Shown here: piece after piece, positions 11,233 to 19,661 of the stretch
Layout of the letters: every line of letters starts with the position of its first letter
How positions within the stretch are numbered: the stretch's first letter is position 1
From: Stenotrophomonas oahuensis
GTDB lineage: Bacteria; Pseudomonadota; Gammaproteobacteria; Xanthomonadales; Xanthomonadaceae
Reading direction: 5' to 3'
NCBI RefSeq assembly: GCF_031834595.1
Contig: NZ_CP115541.1
Coordinates: forward strand, 1,054,001-1,118,000
DNA: 64,000 nucleotides
Program-made: the position numbers and the translations under genes
Notes under the pieces: generated by a model
The model's database searches: none
Told to the model about the DNA's origin: nothing
Seen by the model: only the letters and a program-made list of their open reading frames with translations

Positions 11233-13137
11233 TCAGAATCCGCAGAAGCAATACGCGAGCGCCTTCACCGGCGCGCTGCCACGCGGGTCGCGCGCAGCGT
11301 TCTCGACGAAGCGCAGCTGGGTGTCCAGCTCCGGCATCGAACGCGCCAGCATCATGCGCGCCATGCCCGACTCGCCCAGCATCCAGGCCCCGGCACGGGT
11401 GCCGGCAAAGCCGCTGATGAACTGGGCCAGCGGGGTCGCCGGCTTCTCGATGTAGCGCACGCGCACCTTGTCCAGGCTGCCCAGCTTGGCGCGGGCGGCG
11501 GCATCGGTCAGCGCCACACGCAGGCCACCGAAGTCGTCGACCAGGCCGCGCTCCTTGGCCTGTGCGCCACTCCAGACGCGGCCGCGGGCCACTTCATCCA
11601 CGGCCTCGACCGGCTTGTTGCGCGCATCGGCGACCTTGCCGGTGAAGTCGGCGTAGCCCTTGTTGATCACCGACTGGATCACCTGGCCCACGGCCGGGTC
11701 CATCGGACGGGTGATGTCGAACGCACCGGCAAAGCGGGTGGTACCCACGCCGTCGGTGTGCACGCCGATCTTGTCCAGCGAGCGCGCCAGGTTCGGAATC
11801 ATGCCGAAGATGCCGATCGAACCGGTGATGGTCGACGGGTCGGCGTAGATCTTGTCGGCATTCATGCTGATCCAGTAACCGCCGGAGGCAGCCAGGTCAC
11901 CCATGGATACCACCACCGGCTTGCCAGCCGCCTTCAGCGCGACCACCTCGCGGCGGATCTGCTCGGAGGCGAACACTTCGCCACCCGGCGAGTCCACACG
12001 CAGCACGACGGCCTTCACGTCTTTGTCTTCGCGGGCTTCGCGCAGCAGGGCCGAGGTCGATTCACCACCCACGCGCCCGGCCGGCAGGTCGCCGCCAGCG
12101 ATTTCACCGGCCGCCACCACCACCGCCACCTGCGGACGCGAGTCCACCGGCGAACGACGCAGGTCCAGCTGGGTCAGGTAGTCGCCCAGGGTGATGTTGC
12201 GGAAACCGCCATCGGCGTCTTCGTCGGCCACGCCGCGATCGGCCAGCAGGTCTTCCACTTCCTCACGGGTCTTCAGACCGTCCACCAGCTTCTGCTGCAG
12301 GGCGAACTTGGCGAGGTCACCACCCGCTGCAGCGACGCCTTCGGGCAGCGTGTCGATGCCGGCGGCCAGCTGCGCGGCGTCGAGCTTGCGCGCCTTGGCC
12401 ACGTCGGCCAGGTAGCGCTGCCACACGTCGTTCATCCAGAACAGGTCGGCTTCCTTGGCCTGCGGCGAGGCGGCATCCAGCACGTAGGGTTCGGCGGCGG
12501 ACTTGTACTCACCCACCTTGAACAGGTGCACGTCCACGCCCAGCTTGTCCTGCAGGCCGGCGCGGAAGTACTGGCGGTAACGTCCCAGGCCTTCCAGCAC
12601 CAGTCCGCCCATCGGATCCAGATAGACCTCGTTGGCCTGCGCAGCCAGCAGGTACTGCCATTGGCTCATGCCATCGCTGTAGGCCACGATCTGCTTGCCC
12701 GAGCCGCGCAGTTCCTGCAGCGCGGCGGCGACTTCACGCATGGACGCAAAGCCGCTCGGCTGCAGCTTGTCCAGCTGCAGGACGACGCGTTCGATGTTCT
12801 TGTCCTGGCGTGCGGCATCGATGCCACGCACCAGGTCGCGCAGCTGGATTTCCTCGGCGGCATTGTCGCCAACCGCCTTGGCCAGCGCGCGACTGAGCGG
12901 GTCGGCCGTGTACTGCTCGACCAGCTTGCCTTCCGGCGCGATCACCAGCGTGGTGCGGTCCTGCAGGCCACGGTTGGAACCGGCGCTCTTGCCGGCCGCC
13001 ACGACGAACATGACAAGCACCAGCAGCAGCAGACCGAAGAACACCAGGTTCAGGATCAGCCGGCGGGTAAAGTTCATCACATCCCACAGCCCGATGAAGA
13101 AGCTGGCTACGGGGTTGCGACGCACAGGTTGGTTCAT
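11233..13137 (-). CDS. sppA: signal peptide peptidase SppA, 67 kDa type
   Basis: Membrane-bound serine protease that degrades cleaved signal peptides on the periplasmic side. The start at 13137 (634 residues) is chosen over an ATG at 13176 because the family begins a short distance before its single membrane helix (about 27-48). The Ser/Lys dyad is intact: K212 in GEYKSAAEPY and S418 in DLAASGGYW. Both halves of the tandem-repeated fold are present, so this is the long form as in E. coli (618 residues). It lies 98 bases downstream of the MATE gene on the same strand. Confidence 0.95.
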   Translation of the reverse strand: MNQPVRRNPVASFFIGLWDVMNFTRRLILNLVFFGLLLLVLVMFVVAAGKSAGSNRGLQDRTTLVIAPEGKLVEQYTADPLSRALAKAVGDNAAEEIQLRDLVRGIDAARQDKNIERVVLQLDKLQPSGFASMREVAAALQELRGSGKQIVAYSDGMSQWQYLLAAQANEVYLDPMGGLVLEGLGRYRQYFRAGLQDKLGVDVHLFKVGEYKSAAEPYVLDAASPQAKEADLFWMNDVWQRYLADVAKARKLDAAQLAAGIDTLPEGVAAAGGDLAKFALQQKLVDGLKTREEVEDLLADRGVADEDADGGFRNITLGDYLTQLDLRRSPVDSRPQVAVVVAAGEIAGGDLPAGRVGGESTSALLREAREDKDVKAVVLRVDSPGGEVFASEQIRREVVALKAAGKPVVVSMGDLAASGGYWISMNADKIYADPSTITGSIGIFGMIPNLARSLDKIGVHTDGVGTTRFAGAFDITRPMDPAVGQVIQSVINKGYADFTGKVADARNKPVEAVDEVARGRVWSGAQAKERGLVDDFGGLRVALTDAAARAKLGSLDKVRVRYIEKPATPLAQFISGFAGTRAGAWMLGESGMARMMLARSMPELDTQLRFVENAARDPRGSAPVKALAYCFCGF

Positions 13138-13182
13138 GGGGAAACTCCAGTTGGCTTCTTGCCGTGGTACCAGCATAGCCGG

Positions 13183-13200
13183 TGCCGGTCAGACCGGCAT
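13183..13200. other. palindrome between the MATE gene and sppA
   Basis: TGCCGGTC A GACCGGCA is a perfect 8-bp inverted repeat with a single centre base, in the 98-base gap before sppA. It may be a small transcript hairpin or a protein-binding site. No T-run follows. Confidence 0.35.
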
Positions 13201-13235
13201 CGGACACAAGTCAGGGTGTCCTGTGTGGGGGCGGA

Positions 13236-14606
13236 TCACACCGTTGCAACAGGGCCGTTTCCGACACGACGACTGCTGACCCGCAGTCTCCACGCCATCA
13301 GGATCGCGGCGGCAGTCAGGCCCAGGATCAAGCCGAGCCACATACCCTGCGGTCCCATGCCCAGCCCCAGCCCCAATCCGGCCCCGAGCGGCATGCCCAG
13401 GCCCCAGTAGGAAAACATGGCGATGAACATCGGCACCCGGGTGTCCTTCAGGCCGCGCAGCGCGCCGGCCGACAGCACCTGGATGCCATCCGGGAACTGG
13501 AACGCCGCCGCATACAGCAGCAGCGTGGAGGCCAGCGCCGCCACGCCCAGGTCCGCGGTATAGACGCCGACAATGGCGTCATGCCCGAACAGCAGCACCA
13601 GTGCCGACAGCGTCTGCGTGCCCAGAATGATCACCAGCCCTGCGTTGGCCGCGCGGCGCACGCCCGAACCATCGTTGCTGCCGACCGCGTAGCCCACCCG
13701 CACCGTCGTGGCTTCCGCCACCCCCATGGGAATCATGAAGCACAGCTGGGCCACGTTGATGGCGATCTGGTGCGACGCCGCCTCGGTGGCACCCAGACGC
13801 CCGATCAGCAGCGCGGTGACGATGAACAGACCGCCTTCCATCAGCACGGTGATGCCGATCGGCAGGCCGGTGCGCAGCAGGTCCCAGATCGCCCGCCAGC
13901 GCGGCAGTTCGAAATGCGAGAACAGTTCCAGGTGCGCGAAGCGCCTGGTCTTCCACAGATAGCCGGCAAAGCACAGGGCCTGGATCCACATCATGGTGGC
14001 CGAGGCGATGCCCAGCCCTTCCGCGCCCAGCTCGGGGAAGCCCAGCTTGCCGTAACACAGCACATAGCCCAGCGGAGCCAGCACAAGCAGGCCGCCGAAA
14101 CCCAGCAGCATGGTCGGCAGGGTCCAGTGCATGCCTTCGCTCAGGTAACGCATGCAGAAGTAGAGGGTCAGCGCCGGGCCACCCCAGCGCACCGCATGCA
14201 GGAACGCGGTCGCGCCGGGCACGATGTCCGGAGCGATGCCGAATGCCGGTAACAGCGGCGGCACTACCGTCAGGAAGGTGAACATGATCAGGCCCAGGCC
14301 CAGCGCAAGCCACAGCGCCTGGCGGAACAGCGGACCGATCTCACGTTCGCGTCCGGCACCATGCAGCTGCGAGACCGAAGCGGTCAGCGAAATCAGGGTG
14401 CCGATCGGAATCAGCATCGGCAGCCACAGCAGCGCGGTGCCGATGGTGACCGCCGCCAGGGTCTGGGTGCCGTGATGGCCGGCAATGACGTTGTCGACGA
14501 AGGAGATCAGGCCAGTGGAGACATGGCCCAGGACCAGCGGCAGCGCGAGCAGGCCGGTGGCGCGCACTTCAGTGGAAAGGCGCGGAGCAGGGATAACGGT
14601 AGACAT
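13236..14606 (-). CDS. MATE family efflux transporter
   Basis: Inner-membrane cation/drug antiporter of 456 residues with about twelve hydrophobic segments in two homologous bundles. The first helix pattern (ALPLVLGHVSTGLISFVDNVIAGHHGTQTLAAVTIG) and the central MEGGLFIVTALLIGRLGATEAASHQIAINV are typical of the NorM branch. The conserved acidic residue in helix 1 (D in FVDNV) is kept. The substrate is not predictable; multidrug extrusion in exchange for Na+ or H+ is the family default. It precedes sppA on the same strand but a hairpin lies between them. Confidence 0.93.
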   Translation of the reverse strand: MSTVIPAPRLSTEVRATGLLALPLVLGHVSTGLISFVDNVIAGHHGTQTLAAVTIGTALLWLPMLIPIGTLISLTASVSQLHGAGREREIGPLFRQALWLALGLGLIMFTFLTVVPPLLPAFGIAPDIVPGATAFLHAVRWGGPALTLYFCMRYLSEGMHWTLPTMLLGFGGLLVLAPLGYVLCYGKLGFPELGAEGLGIASATMMWIQALCFAGYLWKTRRFAHLELFSHFELPRWRAIWDLLRTGLPIGITVLMEGGLFIVTALLIGRLGATEAASHQIAINVAQLCFMIPMGVAEATTVRVGYAVGSNDGSGVRRAANAGLVIILGTQTLSALVLLFGHDAIVGVYTADLGVAALASTLLLYAAAFQFPDGIQVLSAGALRGLKDTRVPMFIAMFSYWGLGMPLGAGLGLGLGMGPQGMWLGLILGLTAAAILMAWRLRVSSRRVGNGPVATV

Positions 14607-14714
14607 GGAGATACAGACGTCAACTGCGGTCGCGCGCGGAAGGCACAGGCACCGGGTTGCGGGCCGCCATCTTACGCGCGCCCGCGGTCAAAACCCATGA
14701 CCGGCAGTAAACGG

Positions 14715-15257
14715 TCAGCGCACCACGTGGGCGTGCAGCCAGCGGTCGCGGTCGGCCGGTGCCAAGGCCAGGAACGCCGCACGCACGGTGTCACGTTCCT
14801 GCGGCGGGGTGCGTTGGGCGATCAGGGTCAGCTGCGCCAGCTGGTCGGCATTGAGCTGGCGCAGCACGCTCAGCGCGGTGTCGCGCTGTTCCACCGGCAG
14901 GAAGCCGAACAGGCCTTCGAGCTTGGGGAACTGCGCGCCCAGCGTCGGCCCCAGCCGCCAACCGTCGCGGAAGCGCGCGTCCTGCGCGGCAAAGGTGGCG
15001 CGCAGGCTCTGCTGCTGTTCCGGGGGCAGCGCGGCCAGACGTCGCGCGGCGTCACGGATGCGGCTGCGCTCTGACTCCGGCAGGGCCTGCCACTGGGCCT
15101 GTTGGCTGCGCAGTTCGCGCAACTGGGCCGGGGTTGCCGCGCCCTGCGCAGGAGCCGATACCGCCTGGGGCAGAGCGACGGGCTGCGGAGCTGCACTGGC
15201 GGCGAGCGGGGCCAGCGCCAGCAGGCACAGCAGGTAGGCGGGCTTACTCGTCGGCAT
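14715..15257 (-). CDS. exported DUF3106 protein
   Basis: A 180-residue protein with a signal peptide (ending ASA-A at about residue 22). The mature part is DUF3106-like: repeated LxxLPxxxRxx phrases such as WQALPESERSRIRDAARRLAALPPEQQQ and the later VEQRDTALSVLRQL. Its role is unknown, but members often sit beside a sigma-factor gene. Its ATG at 15257 lies inside the end of the upstream sigma-like gene (14-base overlap), which indicates translational coupling and a shared job. Confidence 0.82.
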   Translation of the reverse strand: MPTSKPAYLLCLLALAPLAASAAPQPVALPQAVSAPAQGAATPAQLRELRSQQAQWQALPESERSRIRDAARRLAALPPEQQQSLRATFAAQDARFRDGWRLGPTLGAQFPKLEGLFGFLPVEQRDTALSVLRQLNADQLAQLTLIAQRTPPQERDTVRAAFLALAPADRDRWLHAHVVR

Positions 15258-16245
15258 CGGTCGTCTCCAAGCCGGCGGAGGCCGGTTCCGGGCGGCTGGG
15301 CTGGGCCTGGGATTCATCCACCGGCACCGGGCCGCCGGCCGCGAACCAGGCATACAGGTCGGCGTCGCGGATCACCGCCAGATCCGGATCGGACAGCAGC
15401 GATGCATCGCCGGCGGCATCGAGGTGGATCGTCGCGGCGGCCTCCGGCAGGTCTTCTGCCGGCAGCTCCTCACTCTGCACCGGGTTGTCGATGCTCACCG
15501 CCCCTTCGGGCACGCTGGCTTCCGGCAGCGGGGCCTGACGGTGGTGCTTCCACCAGTACGCGCCGCCCAGCAGCGCGCCGGTGGTCAGCGCAAGAATCAG
15601 CAGACCGCGCCACAGCGGACGCGCTCCGCGTCGTGTCGGGCGGCGGCGTGGAGTCGGTTCCTCCTTGGCGGGCGCGCGCCAAGACGGCGACGACCGCGTG
15701 CCGTCGGCCGCGGCGGGCGCGGGCTGATGCAGCCGCTGCAGGCGTTCCAGCGGCAGCTCACGCAGCCGTTGCTGCACCTGCTCAGCCAAGGCACGCCAGC
15801 CTTGGGCGTCCGGATGCCCCTGGCGGTCACGCGGACAGGCTTCGGCCAGCGCCCGCTGATAGTCGGCCACCGGCAGGTCCAGAATCTGGGCGGCGGCGGC
15901 TTCGTCCAGCCCACCGCCAATACGCAGCAGCAGCGCCAACCGAGCCGGTGGCGACAAGGTCGGCAGGTGCGCCAACGCCGGCTCCCAGTGTCCACCTTCG
16001 GCAGGCACGCGAATCGGATGGCGGTGTGCCAGCAGGATCCAGAAGCGGTCGGGCCATTGCGCCATCGGCACGTCGCTGGCGATACCGGTGAACGCCCGCA
16101 TCACCGACACCAGGGCCTGCTCGGCCACGGTCGGGTTGCCGCACTGCAGTTCAGCCACTACCAGGGCGCGGCGCTCGACGCCGCGAAGGAAAGCCGGAAG
16201 CGCGCCGGCTGCGTTGGAAGACATCGAGGCGTTCGCAGCCGTCAT
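15244..16245 (-). CDS. sigma-factor-like cytoplasmic domain with membrane anchor
   Basis: A 333-residue protein. The start at 16245 has GGAG five bases upstream. Residues 15-75 resemble sigma region 2 (AFLRGVERRALVVAELQCG, WPDRFWILL) and residues 88-140 a degenerate region 4 (LPTLSPPARLALLLRIGGGLDEAAAA). A basic linker (190-210) leads to one membrane helix (about 211-232) and a 100-residue acidic C-terminal part that would be periplasmic. In betaproteobacteria a sigma-70 gene, a DUF3619 membrane gene and DUF3106 lie in a row; this could be a fusion of the first two. It probably regulates envelope genes, but DNA binding is unproven. Confidence 0.65.
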   Translation of the reverse strand: MTAANASMSSNAAGALPAFLRGVERRALVVAELQCGNPTVAEQALVSVMRAFTGIASDVPMAQWPDRFWILLAHRHPIRVPAEGGHWEPALAHLPTLSPPARLALLLRIGGGLDEAAAAQILDLPVADYQRALAEACPRDRQGHPDAQGWRALAEQVQQRLRELPLERLQRLHQPAPAAADGTRSSPSWRAPAKEEPTPRRRPTRRGARPLWRGLLILALTTGALLGGAYWWKHHRQAPLPEASVPEGAVSIDNPVQSEELPAEDLPEAAATIHLDAAGDASLLSDPDLAVIRDADLYAWFAAGGPVPVDESQAQPSRPEPASAGLETTDADE

Positions 16246-16681
16246 AGCAACTCCATCATGAGCCGGAATGATAGCGACTGCGCCGGAATTCAGGCGTGCC
16301 GATACGGGCAGCATGTGAAGACCGGCAAGGCCGGCACTGCGTCTTCCCGACGCAGGTTGTGCACAGCACCACCAAAAACCGCGGAAAAACGCAAGGTGAA
16401 GGCGGCATCAGTCGTGTGTCAGCTTTGTTTCACACCCAAGCCATTGATTATTAAATCATTTTGCATGTGGCGATTTTTTGACCAACCTGAGCCACACAGC
16501 AGAACCCCCGCAGGAAACTCCTACGCTTCAGCGCTCGCACACAGGCTTATCCACAGAAGATGTGGATAAGACTGAATCTCCAATAGCCACCGATATTTAG
16601 GTGATGTTTAGTCTTGCTGGACAGGGCGGTTGACCCGCCGGGCGCCCTGAACAGGGCGGCCGTGCCCGGTACACTGCGTCG
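16246..16681. other. 436-base intergenic region before priA
   Basis: No gene is supported here. It contains an unusually A+T-rich stretch at 16441-16480 in an otherwise G+C-rich window, an inverted pair of consensus DnaA boxes (16546-16570), and two G+C-rich hairpins nearer priA around 16624-16660. The promoter of the divergent sigma-like gene should lie at its left end and that of priA at its right. I do not see a convincing sigma-70 promoter. Confidence 0.6.
16546..16570. promoter_or_regulatory. inverted pair of consensus DnaA boxes
   Basis: TTATCCACA at 16547-16555 and its exact reverse complement TGTGGATAA at 16561-16569 are separated by five bases; with the flanking C and G the arms are 10 bp. 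Each arm equals the strict E. coli DnaA box. The site is 112 bases upstream of priA. It may serve DnaA-dependent control of priA or DnaA titration. A palindrome-binding repressor is the other possibility. Confidence 0.7.
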
Positions 16682-18928
16682 ATGTCTTCTGCACCTGCGG
16701 CCCCTGTCCTGTCCCTGGAAAGCGCCCCGGCCCCCGCGCCTGGGGCGCCAACCGTGCAGGTCGCCCTGCCGCTGCCGCTGCCCCAGCTGTTCGACTATGC
16801 ACCGCCCCCCGGCTCCCTGGCCGGAGCGGACAGCATCGGCCGCCGGGTGCGGGTGCCGTTCGGCTCGCGCGAACTGGTCGGGGTGGTGGCCGGTGTGGGC
16901 TGCGCTGATGCCGATACCCTCCTGCGCGACGCCCGCGAATGGCTGGACCCGGTGCCGCTGCTCGACGGCGAGGTGTGGCGGTCGCTGCAGTGGCTGGCGC
17001 GCTACACCCACGCGCCGCTGGGCGAGGTGGTGAGCACGGCGCTGCCGGCCCCCCTGCGCCGCGGCGAGCCGGTGCCCGACACCCACCGCTGGGGCTGGCG
17101 GCTGACCGCCGACGGCGACGCGCAACGGGTGCGCCAGCGCGCCGGCACCCGGCCGCAGCGCCTGTGCCAGTTGCTGGCCGACGCCGCCGGTCGCGGTACC
17201 GCGCTGGATGAGGACCAGCTGGACGACCTGATGGATGACTGGCGCAGCGCCGCGCGCGCGCTGGCCAAACGCGGGCTGGTCGAACGGATGGCACAGGTCC
17301 ATGTCGCCCCGGTGCCGATGCTGGGCGCTGGCCCGGTGCCCAATGCCGAGCAGGCCGATGCTGTCGCCGCCATTACCGGTGGCACCGGTTTTGGCACGTT
17401 CCTGCTGGACGGTGTCACCGGCAGCGGCAAGACCGAGGTTTACCTGCAGGCCATCGCCGCCTGCCTGGCGCGCGGACGACAGGCGCTGGTGCTGGTGCCG
17501 GAGATCGGGCTCACGCCGCAGACGCTGGCGCGCTTCCGCACCCGGCTGGGCATTCCCGTGCATGTGCTGCATTCGGGCCTGAATGACAACGAGCGTGCCC
17601 GGGTCTGGGCCGCGGCAACGCGCGGCGAGGCCCAGGTGATTGTCGGCACACGCTCAGCGGTGTTCACCCCGCTGCCCAATGCCGGCCTGATCGTGGTCGA
17701 CGAGGAGCACGACGGCAGCTACAAGCAGCAGGACGGTATCCGCTACCACGCCCGCGATTTCGCCCTGGTCCGGGCGAAGGCGCTGGACATCCCGGTGGTG
17801 CTGGGCAGTGCCACGCCGTCACTGGAGTCGCTGCACAACGCGCGCAGCGGTCGGTACGTGCATCTGCGGCTGAAGCAACGTGCCGGCGAGGCCCGCCCGC
17901 CGCGTGTGCGCGTGCTCGATGTGCGCAAGCGTCCGCTGCGCGATGGCCTGTCGCCGGAAGTGCTGGAAGGCATTGCCGAACATCTGCAGCGTGGCCATCA
18001 GGTGCTGGTGTTCAAGAACCGACGTGGCTACGCACCGGTGCTGCTGTGCCATGACTGTGGCTGGACCGCGCCCTGCCGGCGCTGCGACGCGCCGATGACA
18101 GTGCACGCCGGCGGCCGGCGGCTGCAGTGTCACCACTGCGGCGCGCGCCAGCCGGCCCCGTTGGCCTGCCCGGATTGCGGCAGCCTGGCGCTGCAACCGC
18201 AGGGCATCGGCACCGAGCGCCTGGAAGAACACCTGGGCGAGGCCTTCGCAGACTACCCGGTGATCCGGATCGATCGTGGCACCACGAACCGTCGGGATGC
18301 GCTGGAATCGCAACTGGCGCGGCTGGGCGACCAGCCGGGCATTCTGGTCGGCACGCAGATCCTCGCCAAAGGTCACGACCTCCCCAGGCTCACTCTGGTG
18401 GTGGTGGTGGGCATCGACGAAGGACTGTTCTCGGCCGACTTCCGCGCCAGCGAGAAACTGGCCCAGCAACTGATCCAGGTGGCGGGCCGCGCTGGCCGCG
18501 CCACCGACCCCGGCGAGGTCTGGCTGCAGACCCACCACCCCGGGCACCCCTTGCTGGAAACGCTGGTGCACGGCGGCTACCACGCCTTTGCCGATGCCGA
18601 GCTGCAGCAGCGCGATGCCGCCGGCTTCCCGCCGTTCGCGTATCTGGCCCTGCTGCGCGCGGAGGCGCAGCAGGTAGAGCATGCCAATGCCATGCTCACC
18701 GCCGTGCGCGGCTTGATTGCCGAAGATGCGCCAGTGGAGCGGTTCGGACCGATGCCCGCGCCGATGCCGCGCCGGGCGGGGTATCAGCGCACCCAGTTGC
18801 TGTTGTCCGCGCCCAGACGGCAGCCATTGCATGCAGTGCTGGATGCGATGGTGCCGCGGATTCATGGGTTGCCGGAGGCACGGAAGGTGCGGTGGTCTCT
18901 TGATGTCGATCCGATGGATCTGTATTGA
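16682..18928 (+). CDS. priA: primosomal protein N' (replication restart helicase PriA)
   Basis: A 748-residue superfamily 2 helicase that recognises stalled forks and reloads the replisome. The N-terminal 3' DNA-binding and winged-helix part is followed by Walker A GVTGSGKTE (about 244-252), the DEEH box (about 339-342) with SYKQQDG, and eight zinc-binding cysteines in the pattern CxxC between about 456 and 501 (CHDCGW, CRRCD, CHHCG, CPDCG). The C-terminal helicase motif VAGRAGR is present. Length is normal. The upstream DnaA-box pair suggests a link to initiation control. Confidence 0.97.
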   Translation: MSSAPAAPVLSLESAPAPAPGAPTVQVALPLPLPQLFDYAPPPGSLAGADSIGRRVRVPFGSRELVGVVAGVGCADADTLLRDAREWLDPVPLLDGEVWRSLQWLARYTHAPLGEVVSTALPAPLRRGEPVPDTHRWGWRLTADGDAQRVRQRAGTRPQRLCQLLADAAGRGTALDEDQLDDLMDDWRSAARALAKRGLVERMAQVHVAPVPMLGAGPVPNAEQADAVAAITGGTGFGTFLLDGVTGSGKTEVYLQAIAACLARGRQALVLVPEIGLTPQTLARFRTRLGIPVHVLHSGLNDNERARVWAAATRGEAQVIVGTRSAVFTPLPNAGLIVVDEEHDGSYKQQDGIRYHARDFALVRAKALDIPVVLGSATPSLESLHNARSGRYVHLRLKQRAGEARPPRVRVLDVRKRPLRDGLSPEVLEGIAEHLQRGHQVLVFKNRRGYAPVLLCHDCGWTAPCRRCDAPMTVHAGGRRLQCHHCGARQPAPLACPDCGSLALQPQGIGTERLEEHLGEAFADYPVIRIDRGTTNRRDALESQLARLGDQPGILVGTQILAKGHDLPRLTLVVVVGIDEGLFSADFRASEKLAQQLIQVAGRAGRATDPGEVWLQTHHPGHPLLETLVHGGYHAFADAELQQRDAAGFPPFAYLALLRAEAQQVEHANAMLTAVRGLIAEDAPVERFGPMPAPMPRRAGYQRTQLLLSAPRRQPLHAVLDAMVPRIHGLPEARKVRWSLDVDPMDLY

Positions 18929-18932
18929 CGGC

Positions 18933-18998
18933 GTGCGGACCAACGGTCCGCACCTACCTGATGCACGTACCCGGTAGGTACCGACCGTTGGTCGGTAC
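18933..18998. repeat. inverted dimer of GTAG repeats
   Basis: Element A (18933-18957) ends in CTAC; element B (18974-18998) starts GTAGGTACC. Both are near-perfect palindromes around the CCGTTGG core. They separate the convergent priA and GST genes. Confidence 0.85.
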
Positions 18999-19015
18999 GC
19001 TCCGTAAGACGTGGC

Positions 19016-19636
19016 TCAGGTCAACGGCGTCATCACCGCTTTCACATACGCCGGCCGCTGCTGCAACCGCTCGTACCACGCCTCAAGATGCGGCAGGTGC
19101 GGACGCTGGATCGGCAGGTTGAACCACGCATACACCAGCGCGCCGAGCGGAATGTCGCCCATGCCGAACTGCTCACCCGACAGCCACGGCTGCGTGGCCA
19201 GCGTGGCATCGGCCATGGCCAGGTAATCACCGGCCTTGACCACGGCGGCATTGATGCGGGTTTCATCGCGGTCGGCGGGCGCGGTGCGCATGATCCCCCA
19301 GATCAGCTCGCTGTACAGCGGAGCCATGCGCGAGGTACTCCAGTCCATCCATTTTTCGCACTGCGCCCGCGCCATCACGTCTTCTGGATACAGCGTGCCC
19401 AGCGCATAACGGGCGCTCAGGTAGCGCACGATGGTGTTGGACTCCCACAGCGGCAGGCCGTGGTCTTCGATCACCGGTACCAGCCCGTTCGGGTTCATCG
19501 CCACGTATTCCGGCGTCTGCGTGCCGCCGAAGCTGCCGCCCACTTCGATGGACTCGTACGGCACGCCGATTTCCTCGGCGCACCACAACACCTTGCGCAC
19601 GTTGCTGGAATTGCGCCGGCCCCAGATCTTCAGCAT
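19016..19636 (-). CDS. glutathione S-transferase family protein
   Basis: Cytosolic protein of 206 residues. The start at 19636 gives the thioredoxin-like N-terminal domain directly (MLKIWGRRNSSNVRKVLW), with the catalytic-type Ser in RRNSSNV, the cis-proline segment GLVPVI and the ES glutathione contact in LWESNTIVRYL. A helical C-terminal domain follows with FGMGDIPLGALVYAWF. It resembles the bacterial beta/theta-like GstA group. Substrate unknown; detoxification or glutathione-dependent redox work is the family default. It is followed by the NYN gene upstream on the same strand, 25 bases away. Confidence 0.92.
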   Translation of the reverse strand: MLKIWGRRNSSNVRKVLWCAEEIGVPYESIEVGGSFGGTQTPEYVAMNPNGLVPVIEDHGLPLWESNTIVRYLSARYALGTLYPEDVMARAQCEKWMDWSTSRMAPLYSELIWGIMRTAPADRDETRINAAVVKAGDYLAMADATLATQPWLSGEQFGMGDIPLGALVYAWFNLPIQRPHLPHLEAWYERLQQRPAYVKAVMTPLT

Positions 19637-19661
19637 GTTGGTTTTCCTGGTGGGAGTGCGC

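Noticed and set aside
16350..16358. Extra DnaA box (TTGTGCACA)
   Set aside because: Two mismatches to the strict box; such matches are frequent and the site has no fixed relation to the consensus pair.
16441..16570. Possible replication origin (A+T-rich stretch plus DnaA boxes)
   Set aside because: Only one box pair, and no dnaA, dnaN, gyrB or rpmH gene nearby. Control or titration by DnaA is the simpler reading.
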